From the NCBI RefSeq assembly GCF_002845745.1, contig NZ_PIUM01000033.1, forward strand, positions 1 through 64,000: 64,000 bases of DNA. Reading direction: 5' to 3'. Below are positions 33,973-42,616 of the stretch, one piece after another; position 1 is the first letter of the stretch; each line of letters begins with the position of its first letter. The notes beneath the pieces are model-generated. The model was not told where the DNA came from. It searched no databases and saw only the letters and a list, made by a program, of their open reading frames with translations. This DNA is from Telmatospirillum siberiense (GTDB lineage Bacteria; Pseudomonadota; Alphaproteobacteria; Rhodospirillales; Magnetospirillaceae). A program made the translations under genes and the position numbers.

Positions 33973-34434
33973 CTATTCGGCGATACCCGGAAAGCTGTCG
34001 ATGCCGACACCATCCACCAGAGTCCGATGCAACGCCGCGACGCCCCGGCGGACATCGTCCGTCATCGGCGCCATGAAAACGATCTCGCGAGGCTGGATTC
34101 CCAGAAAGACGATCTCGGGAACCGTTTCCCGCAAGCTGTCGATCAGGAAATTCAGCGGAATGGCATGAGTGGTAATCAGGAAATGCCGGGCGACGCAATC
34201 CTCGTCGATCCGGCGGACCTCCCCGGGGGCCAGTCCCATGTCGGCGGCGTCGACGATGACCACCCGTTTGGGCGACAACGCCCTGATCCGATGGGTGTGG
34301 TTTTCCGGCGAAGCGCCGCCGTCGATCACCTCCCAGCCGGCGGCCGGGTCGGCTTCGAGAAGCGCGGCCAGGAACGGCCCGGCACCGTCATCGGCCCGCA
34401 TGTCGTTGCCGACGGTGAAAATGACGTTCGTCAT
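33973..34434 (-). CDS. hycI: Hydrogenase maturation endopeptidase (HycI-like)
   Basis: A 153-aa protease of the M52 family: GNDMRADDGAGPFLA (first metal-binding acidic residue), VDAADMGLAPG (second), and TTHAIPLNF (His). It removes the C-terminal tail of the hydrogenase large subunit after nickel insertion; the large subunit encoded upstream retains exactly such a tail. It overlaps hycH by four bases (ATGA). Confidence 0.9.
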   Translation of the reverse strand: MTNVIFTVGNDMRADDGAGPFLAALLEADPAAGWEVIDGGASPENHTHRIRALSPKRVVIVDAADMGLAPGEVRRIDEDCVARHFLITTHAIPLNFLIDSLRETVPEIVFLGIQPREIVFMAPMTDDVRRGVAALHRTLVDGVGIDSFPGIAE

Positions 34435-34838
34435 GACAGGCGTCGTCCCATCAGATAGATGACCGGCTCCTGTTCGATGGCGGCAAGCGAGGCATCGAAG
34501 CCGTCGAGCCAGGCTGCCGCTTCGGGCTCGGCCCCGATACGGGCCTGGGCGACGGCCGGCCTCAGCATCGCGGTATGGCTGCGATCGACGGTGATTTCGC
34601 CGAATCGCAGCAGGCCGGCCATCTTGCGCCGGGCCTCGCCGTCACTGGGCAACGAGGCCAGGATGCCGTCGTAAAGCGCATTGGAACATCGCAGCACCGG
34701 CTTGAAACAGTCGAACACCCCGACATGGTGACCGATCGCCAGGGAATAATAGACGACCTGCTGCGACGCTTCCGGAACGTCCTCGGCACGCTCCAGAAAT
34801 TTCGCGTTCAACTGGTAGAAGACGATGCCGGCCGTCAT
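34431..34838 (-). CDS. hycH: Formate hydrogenlyase maturation protein HycH
   Basis: A 135-aa Hyc[21 protein letters not shown], then [16 protein letters not shown] and [13 protein letters not shown]. HycH is needed for maturation of hydrogenase 3 in E. coli although its exact role is unsettled. It overlaps hycG and hycI by four bases each, consistent with coupled translation. Confidence 0.9.
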   Translation of the reverse strand: MTAGIVFYQLNAKFLERAEDVPEASQQVVYYSLAIGHHVGVFDCFKPVLRCSNALYDGILASLPSDGEARRKMAGLLRFGEITVDRSHTAMLRPAVAQARIGAEPEAAAWLDGFDASLAAIEQEPVIYLMGRRLS

Positions 34839-35626
34839 GGTGTCCCGCCCGTCAGCATCCTCGAAAAGGTTCCCGCCAACTCGGCGAAAATCTCCGCGCG
34901 GCGGGGATCGCCCTCGCCGCCGGCCAGCTTGGCGATCCGCCGTTCCACCGGAGTGGCGTCACGGGCCTCCAGAACCGACAGGAATTCCTCGACGATGGTC
35001 CGTCCCTGACGATAGCCGGCCATCTGGCGGGCCTGGCGTTCGAGTTGGACACGCAGATCGTAGGGAATGGACGGATGGGCGAGCGGCGCGGCCTCGCCCT
35101 CGGCCTCGACATGGGTTTCGGCCTTCAGCTTCTGTTCGAGAAGGCCCAAGGCCACGGCGAACCCGTAGATGGTTGCCGGCGGAGTCGGCGGACAGCCGGG
35201 AATATAAACATCGACCGGGACGATCTTGTCGGTGCCGCCCCAGACGCAGTAGAGATCGTGGAAGATCCCTCCCGAGCAGCCGCAGGCGCCGTAAGACACG
35301 ACGATCTTGGGATCGGGCGCCGCCTCATAGGCACGCAAAGCCGGCATCCGCATGGACCGCGTCACCGCGCCGGTGAATAACAAGATATCGGCATGCCTGG
35401 GCGATGCCACCACCTTGATGCCGAAGCGCTCGGCGTCGAAAAGCGGCGTGATCGCCGCGAAGATCTCGATCTCGCAGCCGTTGCAGCCGCCGCAATCGAC
35501 CCGGTAGACATAGGCCGAGCGCCGGATGTTGTTCAGCAGGCTTCCCTTCATGCGGGCAACATCGGCCGCCATGGAAAGCCCGCCCGGTTGCACCGTGAGG
35601 TCGTTCGGGGAAATGAAGGCGCTCAT
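34835..35626 (-). CDS. hyfI: Hydrogenase small subunit (HycG/HyfI, NuoB-like)
   Basis: A 263-aa NuoB-family small subunit. Iron-sulfur ligands are in [13 protein letters not shown] (C45, C48, C51), YGACGCSGG and [14 protein letters not shown]. It carries the 4Fe-4S cluster that hands electrons to the NiFe site. ATG 35626 overlaps the upstream stop (TGATG) and has GGAG at good spacing; GTG 35629 is the alternative. The C-terminal 80-90 residues after GCPP are longer than in NuoB, as in group 4a enzymes. Confidence 0.92.
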   Translation of the reverse strand: MSAFISPNDLTVQPGGLSMAADVARMKGSLLNNIRRSAYVYRVDCGGCNGCEIEIFAAITPLFDAERFGIKVVASPRHADILLFTGAVTRSMRMPALRAYEAAPDPKIVVSYGACGCSGGIFHDLYCVWGGTDKIVPVDVYIPGCPPTPPATIYGFAVALGLLEQKLKAETHVEAEGEAAPLAHPSIPYDLRVQLERQARQMAGYRQGRTIVEEFLSVLEARDATPVERRIAKLAGGEGDPRRAEIFAELAGTFSRMLTGGTP

Positions 35627-36171
35627 CACCGGTTCTCCATCTGCCGTTCGACACCGATCCGTGCCAGTTGCTCGACATCATGTTTGCGTTTGCAGGCCGG
35701 ACAGGTCGAGACGAGAAAACGCGCGCGTTCCGCCTCCTCCGGCGAAGCGGCGGACCGCGTCAGGATGTCCAGAACATAGGCGACCTCCTTCGCGGCCGCC
35801 AACGGCTCGCCGCAGGACGGACAAGCGGCGAGCGAGAAGACCGCCCTCTTCGTCAGATCCTCCTTGCGGGCGACGGCCAGTTCGAAGTCCGGCGACAGGG
35901 CGATCGCCCCCGTCGGACAAGCCTCCTCGCAGCGGCCGCAGAAAATGCAGCGGCCGTAGGAGATCGACCAGGTGCGGGTTCCCGCCGCGACGTCCGTTTC
36001 CATGGAAATCGCGTTGGGCGGACAGGCGATGGTGCAGGCGGCGCAAGCGATGCAGGACACCGCGTTATGCTCGGGCTTGCCGCGAAAATCCTTGGCGACC
36101 TCCAGGGGCGCGAAAGGATATTTGTGCGTAGCCTCACCTGTGCGGAAGACTTCCCTTAGTAATTTAAGCAT
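35626..36171 (-). CDS. hyfH: Ferredoxin-like subunit (HycF/HyfH, NuoI-like)
   Basis: A 181-aa protein with two 4Fe-4S motifs, [16 protein letters not shown] (about 40-55) and [16 protein letters not shown] (about 74-90). An extra CPSC/CPAC pair sits in the C-terminal third ([15 protein letters not shown]), typical of HycF. It relays electrons between FdhF-side ferredoxins and the small subunit. One-base overlap with the next gene. Confidence 0.92.
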   Translation of the reverse strand: MLKLLREVFRTGEATHKYPFAPLEVAKDFRGKPEHNAVSCIACAACTIACPPNAISMETDVAAGTRTWSISYGRCIFCGRCEEACPTGAIALSPDFELAVARKEDLTKRAVFSLAACPSCGEPLAAAKEVAYVLDILTRSAASPEEAERARFLVSTCPACKRKHDVEQLARIGVERQMENR

Positions 36172-36188
36172 AAGTCGCCCCCAATTCC

Positions 36189-37904
36189 TTACTTCAACGG
36201 TGAGTCCGTTCTTTCGCGGCAGTAACGTTCCATTTCCTTATAGGCGATGGTCTTGGAACGCGCCTTGTTGACGTCGACGATGGTGACGCGATCGGTGCAG
36301 GAATAGCAGGGATCGATGCTGCCGACGATCAGGGGCGCATCGGACACCGTATTGCCCCGCAGCATGTAGCGCAGGACCGGCCAGTTGTTGTAGGTCGAAG
36401 CCCGGCACCGCCAGCGATAGAGCTTCTGGTTGTCGCCGGTCATGCTCCAGTGCATATCCTCGCCGCGCGGCGCCTCGGTGTAGCCCAGGGCGAACTTGTA
36501 AGGCTTGTAGGCGAAATCCTCGGTCAGGATCGGTCCCGTGGGCGTGTCTTCCAGCAATTTCTCGATGATGGCGATGCTGTCGAAGAATTCCGCGATCCGG
36601 ACCAGCGTGCGCGAAAGAATATCGCAACCGGCCTGCGTATGAACCGGCATGTCGATCAGCTTGTAGCCGGCGAAGGCGTGATCGGCACGGGTATCGCGGC
36701 GATGCCCGCTGCCGCGCACCACCGGCCCGACCGGGCTATAGTCGCGCGCCACCTGGGGGTCGAGAAGCCCCACCCCCTTCACGCGTCCCTCGAAATTGGG
36801 CGTCGAGACCAGGATATCGATCAACCGTTTCACCTCGGCACGCAATTCGCCGATCAGCTTCAGGGTCGTCAGCCGCTGTTCGCCAAGGATATCGCGCCGG
36901 ACACCGCCGATCAGGTTGATGGCGTAGGTCTTGCGCGAACCGGTCAGCATCTCGGCCAGGGTCATGGCCTTTTCCCGGACCCGGAAGAACTGCATGAAGC
37001 CGGTGTCGAAACCGGTGAAATGACAGACCAGCCCCAGATTGAGCAGATGGCTGTGCATCCGTTCTGTTTCCAGGAGAATGGCGCGAATGGCCTGGGCGCG
37101 ATCGGGCACGCGGATACCGAGCGCATTCTCGACGGACGAGGCATAGGCGACGGAATGGGCGTAGCCGCAGATACCGCAGACCCGATCGGCCAGAAAGGTC
37201 ACCTCGTTGTAGCCCATGCGGGTTTCCGCCAGCTTCTCCATGCCGCGATGCACGTAGAACATGCGGTAGTCGGCGTCGACGATCGTCTCTCCATCGACGA
37301 AAAGGCGGAAATGGCCGGGTTCGTCCGAAGTGATGTGCAACGGCCCCAGCGGCACCACCGTCGTCTCGACCTTGCTGTCGTTGACGAATTTGTAGGTCTC
37401 GTTGTCGGCCGTCGGTTCCGGACGGAAGCGATAATCCATCGAGTCCTTGCGCAATGGATAGAGCCCGTCCGGCCAATCGTCGGGCAGCACCAGGCGGCGT
37501 TCGTCCGGCAGGCCCACGGGCCGCAAGCCGAACATGTCGCGCACCTCGCGCTCGTACCAGACGGCCGCCGGCACTTTCGGGGTCACCGACGGGAATTCCA
37601 AGTCATCCGCCGAGACCAGGGCATGCACGATGACATGGCACTTCTGCGCCCCTTCCATCGACAGCACGTAATAAAGGGCGAAGCAGCCGTTCAGCGAACG
37701 CTCGTCATTGCCGACCATCGTCGAGAGCCAGCCGTCATGCTCGTAATAGAGAGTGGCGACGGCCTCGGGCAGTGACCCCAGCTTGACGGTGACGGTCACC
37801 TGATCGTCCGTCTGCCAGCGCTCCTCCAATACCGCGTGCGGCAATTTCTTGCGCAACGCGGCGAGATAGGGCTGACCGATCCGGGTTTCGGTGGTTGCGG
37901 TCAT
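36189..37904 (-). CDS. hyfG: NiFe hydrogenase large subunit (HycE/HyfG, group 4a)
   Basis: A 571-aa fusion of a NuoC-like N-terminal part (about 1-165) and a NuoD-like catalytic part. Nickel ligands are in RVCGICGYAHS (C243, C246) and DPCYSC (C533, C536). After TDR539 come 32 more residues, VTIVDVNK to SPLK, the same tail length as E. coli HycE, whose tail is cut after Arg537 by HycI. A hycI gene is present downstream. It reduces protons to H2 at the cytoplasmic face. It overlaps hyfF by four bases. Confidence 0.95.
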   Translation of the reverse strand: MTATTETRIGQPYLAALRKKLPHAVLEERWQTDDQVTVTVKLGSLPEAVATLYYEHDGWLSTMVGNDERSLNGCFALYYVLSMEGAQKCHVIVHALVSADDLEFPSVTPKVPAAVWYEREVRDMFGLRPVGLPDERRLVLPDDWPDGLYPLRKDSMDYRFRPEPTADNETYKFVNDSKVETTVVPLGPLHITSDEPGHFRLFVDGETIVDADYRMFYVHRGMEKLAETRMGYNEVTFLADRVCGICGYAHSVAYASSVENALGIRVPDRAQAIRAILLETERMHSHLLNLGLVCHFTGFDTGFMQFFRVREKAMTLAEMLTGSRKTYAINLIGGVRRDILGEQRLTTLKLIGELRAEVKRLIDILVSTPNFEGRVKGVGLLDPQVARDYSPVGPVVRGSGHRRDTRADHAFAGYKLIDMPVHTQAGCDILSRTLVRIAEFFDSIAIIEKLLEDTPTGPILTEDFAYKPYKFALGYTEAPRGEDMHWSMTGDNQKLYRWRCRASTYNNWPVLRYMLRGNTVSDAPLIVGSIDPCYSCTDRVTIVDVNKARSKTIAYKEMERYCRERTDSPLK

Positions 37905-39523
37905 GGATTTGTCTCCGAGTGCGAGGGGGTATCGGTCACCAGCGCGACGGGGCCGCCCTGGACGCCGGATTGCGGCGTGGCCGCGGCCGGCGTCTGCCAG
38001 GGCGCGGTAATGGCCACCGCGGAATGATCGTCGAGGACGACGTTGGTGGCACTTTGCAGCAACCGCGACACCGGTTGCGGGACGGCGACACCCATGGCCA
38101 GAACAAGCGCGAGCAGAATCACCATCGGGGCCAGCGACAACCAGCCGACGTCCCTTTTCGGCATGGACTCGGGGCTTTTTCCGAGAACCGATTCGGCGAT
38201 GATCTGGATAAGGGCGGCAACGGTAATGGTGAACAGCAGGGCGCAGACGATCATCAGCACATAATATCCCTGCTTCACGCCGGCGGCGAAAATCAGGAAT
38301 TCGCTGACGAACACGTTGAAGGGCGGGAATCCGGCCAAGGCGAGAGCCCCGCCCATGATGAGCAGGCCGGTCACCGGCGCCACCCGCAAGATCCCCTTGA
38401 CCGACTGGAGATCACGCGTGCCGTATTTCATCAAGACATTGCCCGACCCGCAGAATAGCAGCGCCTTGGTCAGGCTGTGATTGACGGTGTGCAGCAACGC
38501 CCCCCCGATGCCGAGCGGACCACCGATGCCGAGACCCAACACGATCAGACCGATATGTTCGACGCTGTGGTAGGCCAGCTTGCGCTTGAAATCGTGCTGC
38601 ACATAGATGAGGAACGCCGAGACGGCGATGGACAGGATGCCCAGCGTCAGCAGCAGGGTCTGCGGGAATTCCGGGCCGACCGCCTTCAGGGTGATGATGT
38701 AATAGCGGATGATGACCAGAATCGCGCATTTCAAGAGGACGCCGGACAGCAGGCCGGAAATCGGGCTGGGCGCTTCCGAATGCGCGTCGGGCAGCCAGGC
38801 ATGCATCGGGAAGATACCGGCCTTGGTCCCGAAGCCGATGAGGACGAAGACGAAGGAAAGCTTGGCCAGGGTCGGATCGAGGCTGGCGGCATGGGCGGCC
38901 AGGGTCGTCCACAGGATGGCGCCTTCGGAATTGCCCAAAACCTCGCTGCCGTTGGCATAGGCCAGCACCGTGCCATAAAGGCCGAAGGCGACACCCACGG
39001 TGCAGATGATGACATATTTCCAGGCGGCTTCGAGAGAGGACTTCTGGCCGTAGAGGCCGACCAGGAAGGCCGAGCCCAGTGTCGTCGCCTCGATCGCCAC
39101 CCACATGACGACGATGTTGTTGGAGGTCGCCGCCAGCAGCATGGTGAACAGAAACAGGCTGAAGAAGCCGTAATACAGTTTCACCTTGCCGCGATCGAGC
39201 AAACCGCTTTCGAGGTCGTGGCGGATATAGCCGATCGAATAAAGGCCGGTCAGAAAACCGACGATGCCGATCAGGCTGACGAAAATGCAGCCGAGGGAGT
39301 CGATGTAGAACCAGTCGCCGAAGGCGGTCAGGCTGTCGCCCGCGATCACATGACCCGCGACGGTGATCGAAAGGGCGAGCACGAAGATCGTCGACGCCAG
39401 ATGAATCGCCTCGAAGCATTTCGTGGAAAGCCCGCGGGCGGGCAGCAGGAAGATAACCACCGCGACGGCCAGCGGCCCACAGAGGATCAGGAGGGGCAGG
39501 TTCGAGGATACCATTTTGGTCAT
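37901..39523 (-). CDS. hyfF: Antiporter-like membrane subunit HyfF
   Basis: A 540-aa membrane protein of the Mrp/NuoL-M-N family with about 14 helices. Conserved TM5-like FVLIGFGTKAGIFPMHAWLP and TM8-like GLLSGVLLKCAILVI retain the lysines of the proton path; HYSVEHIG-type and HTVNHSLTKALLF motifs follow. ATG 39523 overlaps the hyfE stop (ATGA); three codons later is another ATG. HyfF is one of the subunits found in FHL-2 and missing from FHL-1, so it suggests extra ion pumping. Confidence 0.93.
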   Translation of the reverse strand: MTKMVSSNLPLLILCGPLAVAVVIFLLPARGLSTKCFEAIHLASTIFVLALSITVAGHVIAGDSLTAFGDWFYIDSLGCIFVSLIGIVGFLTGLYSIGYIRHDLESGLLDRGKVKLYYGFFSLFLFTMLLAATSNNIVVMWVAIEATTLGSAFLVGLYGQKSSLEAAWKYVIICTVGVAFGLYGTVLAYANGSEVLGNSEGAILWTTLAAHAASLDPTLAKLSFVFVLIGFGTKAGIFPMHAWLPDAHSEAPSPISGLLSGVLLKCAILVIIRYYIITLKAVGPEFPQTLLLTLGILSIAVSAFLIYVQHDFKRKLAYHSVEHIGLIVLGLGIGGPLGIGGALLHTVNHSLTKALLFCGSGNVLMKYGTRDLQSVKGILRVAPVTGLLIMGGALALAGFPPFNVFVSEFLIFAAGVKQGYYVLMIVCALLFTITVAALIQIIAESVLGKSPESMPKRDVGWLSLAPMVILLALVLAMGVAVPQPVSRLLQSATNVVLDDHSAVAITAPWQTPAAATPQSGVQGGPVALVTDTPSHSETNP

Positions 39524-40173
39524 CCCTTCAAAGTCGTGAGCTGACGGGCGTCGAGCGTATGGAGGGTGAGAAAAATCTTCGTTCCCAGCACCGCCATGAT
39601 CACCACGGCGAAGATGGCGTCGGTGGCGATGCCGACCTCGACCAGTTCGGGCGCCTTGGCCGCCAGCAGGGCCAGGGTCAGATGAGAACCGTTCTCCATC
39701 AGGCAGTATCCGAAAACCTGTTTCAGGATATTGCGCTGGGTAACGATGCAGGCCAGGCCGAGGAAGAAGTGGGCGAGCGACACCGCCAGCGCCGGCTTGA
39801 TGGCCGCCGCCGCCGGTAAGGAGACGCCGGAGACCACGGAGTAACAGAGAATGACCACCAGGGCGGCCAGCACCACGGAAAGCGCCGGAGAGAGAACCGC
39901 GCCGGAGCCAAGCTTGGGATCGGACAATTTGCTGAAAGCCCGGTACATGATGAGGGGCACCAGAACCACCTTGGTCACGAAGGCCGATGCCGACCAAAGA
40001 TAAAGTTCGTGCGAGTCCGTTGCCTCGGCCAACGCCAGGAACAACGCCACCAGGACCAGGGACTGCAGCGCGTAGAACCGCGCCGAATTGCCCGGCCGGT
40101 CCGACAGGATGACCAACAGCGAGGTGATGATCAGCAGGCCGGCGAGACCGTTAATCAGTTGAAAGCCAACCAT
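39520..40173 (-). CDS. hyfE: NuoK-like membrane subunit HyfE
   Basis: A 217-aa membrane protein with about six helices. The N-terminal half (GLAGLLIITSLLVILSDRPG) and the C-terminal NuoK-like half (QVFGYCLMENGSHLTLAL, with conserved Glu) match HyfE. GAGGAG precedes ATG. Four-base overlap with hyfF. HyfE, like HyfD and HyfF, is diagnostic of a Hyf-type complex. Confidence 0.92.
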   Translation of the reverse strand: MVGFQLINGLAGLLIITSLLVILSDRPGNSARFYALQSLVLVALFLALAEATDSHELYLWSASAFVTKVVLVPLIMYRAFSKLSDPKLGSGAVLSPALSVVLAALVVILCYSVVSGVSLPAAAAIKPALAVSLAHFFLGLACIVTQRNILKQVFGYCLMENGSHLTLALLAAKAPELVEVGIATDAIFAVVIMAVLGTKIFLTLHTLDARQLTTLKG

Positions 40174-40185
40174 AACCTTTTCTCC

Positions 40186-41652
40186 TCAACCCAGCCACGA
40201 CGCGGCGATGAAGCTGGAACAGACGGCCATGACCACCAGGACGCTCAGCACGAATGTCATGCCCGCGGGCAACGGAGACGCCGCCGCCACCGCATCCGAC
40301 GGCTTGCCGGGGACCGTATAACCCATCCATTTGAGGAACCAGGCGAAGCAGCCGACGGATTCGGCCAGGGCGATCACCACCATCGGCAACAGCAGAAGGT
40401 TCTGCTGCGACACCGCGAAACCACCGCCGAAAATGGCGAACTTACTAAAGAAACCGCTGAAGGGCGGGACCCCGGTAATGGCCAGCGCGGCAACCACGAA
40501 GGACACGCCCAGGATCGGCATCTTGGTGAGGACGCCGCGCAACGACGGCAGCATACGGGTCCCGGCGGTGTAACTGAGCGTACCGGCGACCAGGAAGAAC
40601 AGGGTCTTGGCGAAAGCGTGATTGAAGATGTGGGCGATCGCTCCCTTGAAGGCCAGGTCGGAACCGAAGACCGACAGGGACAGACCCAGGAAGATGTAAG
40701 AAAGCTGAGTGATCGTCGAATAGGCCAGCAGGCGTTTCATATCGACCTGCGGCAGATACATGATGAAGCCGTAGATCAGCGTGATGATGGCCATGGTGGC
40801 GCCGACCCAGCCGACGATATGCGGGACGCCGTCGGCCGCCATCAGGCCGCGGGCGAAGATATAGACGCCGACCTTGACCATCGACGCCGCATGCAGATAG
40901 GCGCTGACCGGGGTCGGCGCCTCCATGGCATCGGGCAGCCACATATGCATGGGCAATTGCGCCGACTTGCCCCAGGCGGCGACCAGGATCGTCAGCAGCA
41001 CCGCCGCCTTGTGGGCAGGGGTCAGCTGGGCGATGGCCGAAAGGGCGAAGGTACCGGTATCGACGAACAACAGGGCGGCGGCGACATAAAGACCCAGCGA
41101 GGCGATATGGGTGATGATCAGGGCCTTGGCGGCCGATCGCAGCGCCTTGGGCGATTCGTAGTAGCCGATCAGGGCCCAGGAACAGGCGCCGGTGATTTCG
41201 AAGAAGGCGAGCTGGCCGGTGATGGTCGAGCTGAAAACCAGGCCGCTCATCGCGCCGATGAACAACAACAGGAAGGCGTAATAGCGTTTCCGGCCGGTAT
41301 CGGGATGCTCGCGGTTGCCGGCGTTGAGATAGGCCGCCGAATAGACCACGACGAGGAGGCCTATGGCGACGACCGCGAGCGCGATGAGCACGCTGACGCT
41401 ATCGACGGCCAGCCCGAAGATTTCGGCGTGGCCGAGAGCAATGAGGCTGGCCGAGGCGCCCGCATGATCGGCCGCGACGAAACGGGCGACCAGATCGAGC
41501 ATGAGGGCCAGCGTGGCCGCCGCGAAGATCTGGCACAGCCATTTCCCCGCCCGGTGGGGCGCCAAGCCGATCGCCGCCGCCCCGAGGAAGGGCAGAAGGA
41601 CGATCGCCAAGGCGAGGGTAATCATGGTGTTTGAGATGAGGGAGATCATCAT
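40186..41652 (-). CDS. hyfD: Antiporter-like membrane subunit HyfD
   Basis: A 488-aa NuoL/M/N-family subunit. TM7-type AAWGKSAQLPMHMWLPDAM and TM8-type YLHAASMVKVGVYIFAR keep the pump lysines and histidine; LLAYSTITQLSYIFLGL and HIFNHAFAKTLFFL follow. About 14 helices. It lies 15 bp after hyfC. It is absent from FHL-1 (Hyc), so it supports the Hyf assignment. Confidence 0.93.
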   Translation of the reverse strand: MMISLISNTMITLALAIVLLPFLGAAAIGLAPHRAGKWLCQIFAAATLALMLDLVARFVAADHAGASASLIALGHAEIFGLAVDSVSVLIALAVVAIGLLVVVYSAAYLNAGNREHPDTGRKRYYAFLLLFIGAMSGLVFSSTITGQLAFFEITGACSWALIGYYESPKALRSAAKALIITHIASLGLYVAAALLFVDTGTFALSAIAQLTPAHKAAVLLTILVAAWGKSAQLPMHMWLPDAMEAPTPVSAYLHAASMVKVGVYIFARGLMAADGVPHIVGWVGATMAIITLIYGFIMYLPQVDMKRLLAYSTITQLSYIFLGLSLSVFGSDLAFKGAIAHIFNHAFAKTLFFLVAGTLSYTAGTRMLPSLRGVLTKMPILGVSFVVAALAITGVPPFSGFFSKFAIFGGGFAVSQQNLLLLPMVVIALAESVGCFAWFLKWMGYTVPGKPSDAVAAASPLPAGMTFVLSVLVVMAVCSSFIAASWLG

Positions 41653-41667
41653 GTTGCCCTTCGCGGC

Positions 41668-42606
41668 TCACAAGCCGACCAAATAGAAGACGAAGGAAAG
41701 CGAGGCGATGCCGACGCCCAGCCAGCTATGCTGCGGCGTCAGGCGGAAGCGGGTCCGGGAAACGCTGTTCTCGACGATGCCGACGGCGAGGAAAATCAGA
41801 ACCAGCTTGACCGCGAAGGCCACGAGCCCCAGCAGCACCCCGCCCACCGACAGGTCGAGGGAGCTGCCGAAGGGAAGGAAGACGCCGACGAACCACGCGA
41901 TGACCACGACCTGCTTCAGCGACAGCGACCATTTGAGCAGCGCCAGGGAGGGCCCGGAATATTCCGTCAGGGGCCCCTCCTGAAGTTCCTGCTCGGCCTC
42001 CGCCATGTCGTAGGGCAACTTGCCGAGTTCGATATACACGGCGAAGGCGAAGGCCAGGCCGGCGACGATGACCGCCGTCAGGGAATGAACCCGGCCGCTG
42101 GCGACGGCGGCGCCGATGGCGCCGAGATCCGTCGAACCCGCCAGCAGCGCCGCCATGAACAGGGCCAGCATCATGACGGGCTCGACGAGGACGCCCATGG
42201 TCAGTTCGCGGCTGGCGCCGATACCGGCGAAGGAACTGCCGCTATCGATCCCCGACAGCGCGAAGAAAAACCGCGCCAGGGCGAACAGATAGATGGTGGT
42301 GATCAGGTCCCCGCAGGCGGAAATCGGCGAAAATCGCGTCAGAATCGGCGTCCCCGTGGCGATGACCAGCATGCACGCCATCATGATGATCGGCATGGTG
42401 CGGAACACCGGACCGGCGGACGGCGGACGGACGTCCTGGCGCTGCATCAGCTTGAACAGATCGCGGTAATCCTGCAGCAGTCCCGGTCCGTGGCGGGTAT
42501 GCATCTTGGCGCGCACGACACGCGACATGCCGGAGACCAGGGGCGCCGCAGCCAGCAGCAGAAGGGCCTGCAGAACGGCAAGAAGGAGGTGGCTGAGATC
42601 AGGCAC
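41668..42606 (-). CDS. hyfC: NuoH-like membrane subunit HyfC (HycD-like)
   Basis: A 312-aa NuoH homologue with about eight helices: SRVVRAKMHTRHGPGLLQDYRDL, the FFALSGIDSGSSFAGIGASRE segment (Q-module contact loop, written in parts), and ELGKLPYDMAEAEQELQEG with its acidic cluster. It anchors the hydrogenase module to the membrane arm. 10 bp after hyfB. Confidence 0.93.
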   Translation of the reverse strand: MPDLSHLLLAVLQALLLLAAAPLVSGMSRVVRAKMHTRHGPGLLQDYRDLFKLMQRQDVRPPSAGPVFRTMPIIMMACMLVIATGTPILTRFSPISACGDLITTIYLFALARFFFALSGIDSGSSFAGIGASRELTMGVLVEPVMMLALFMAALLAGSTDLGAIGAAVASGRVHSLTAVIVAGLAFAFAVYIELGKLPYDMAEAEQELQEGPLTEYSGPSLALLKWSLSLKQVVVIAWFVGVFLPFGSSLDLSVGGVLLGLVAFAVKLVLIFLAVGIVENSVSRTRFRLTPQHSWLGVGIASLSFVFYLVGL

Positions 42607-42616
42607 GGCGGGTCTC

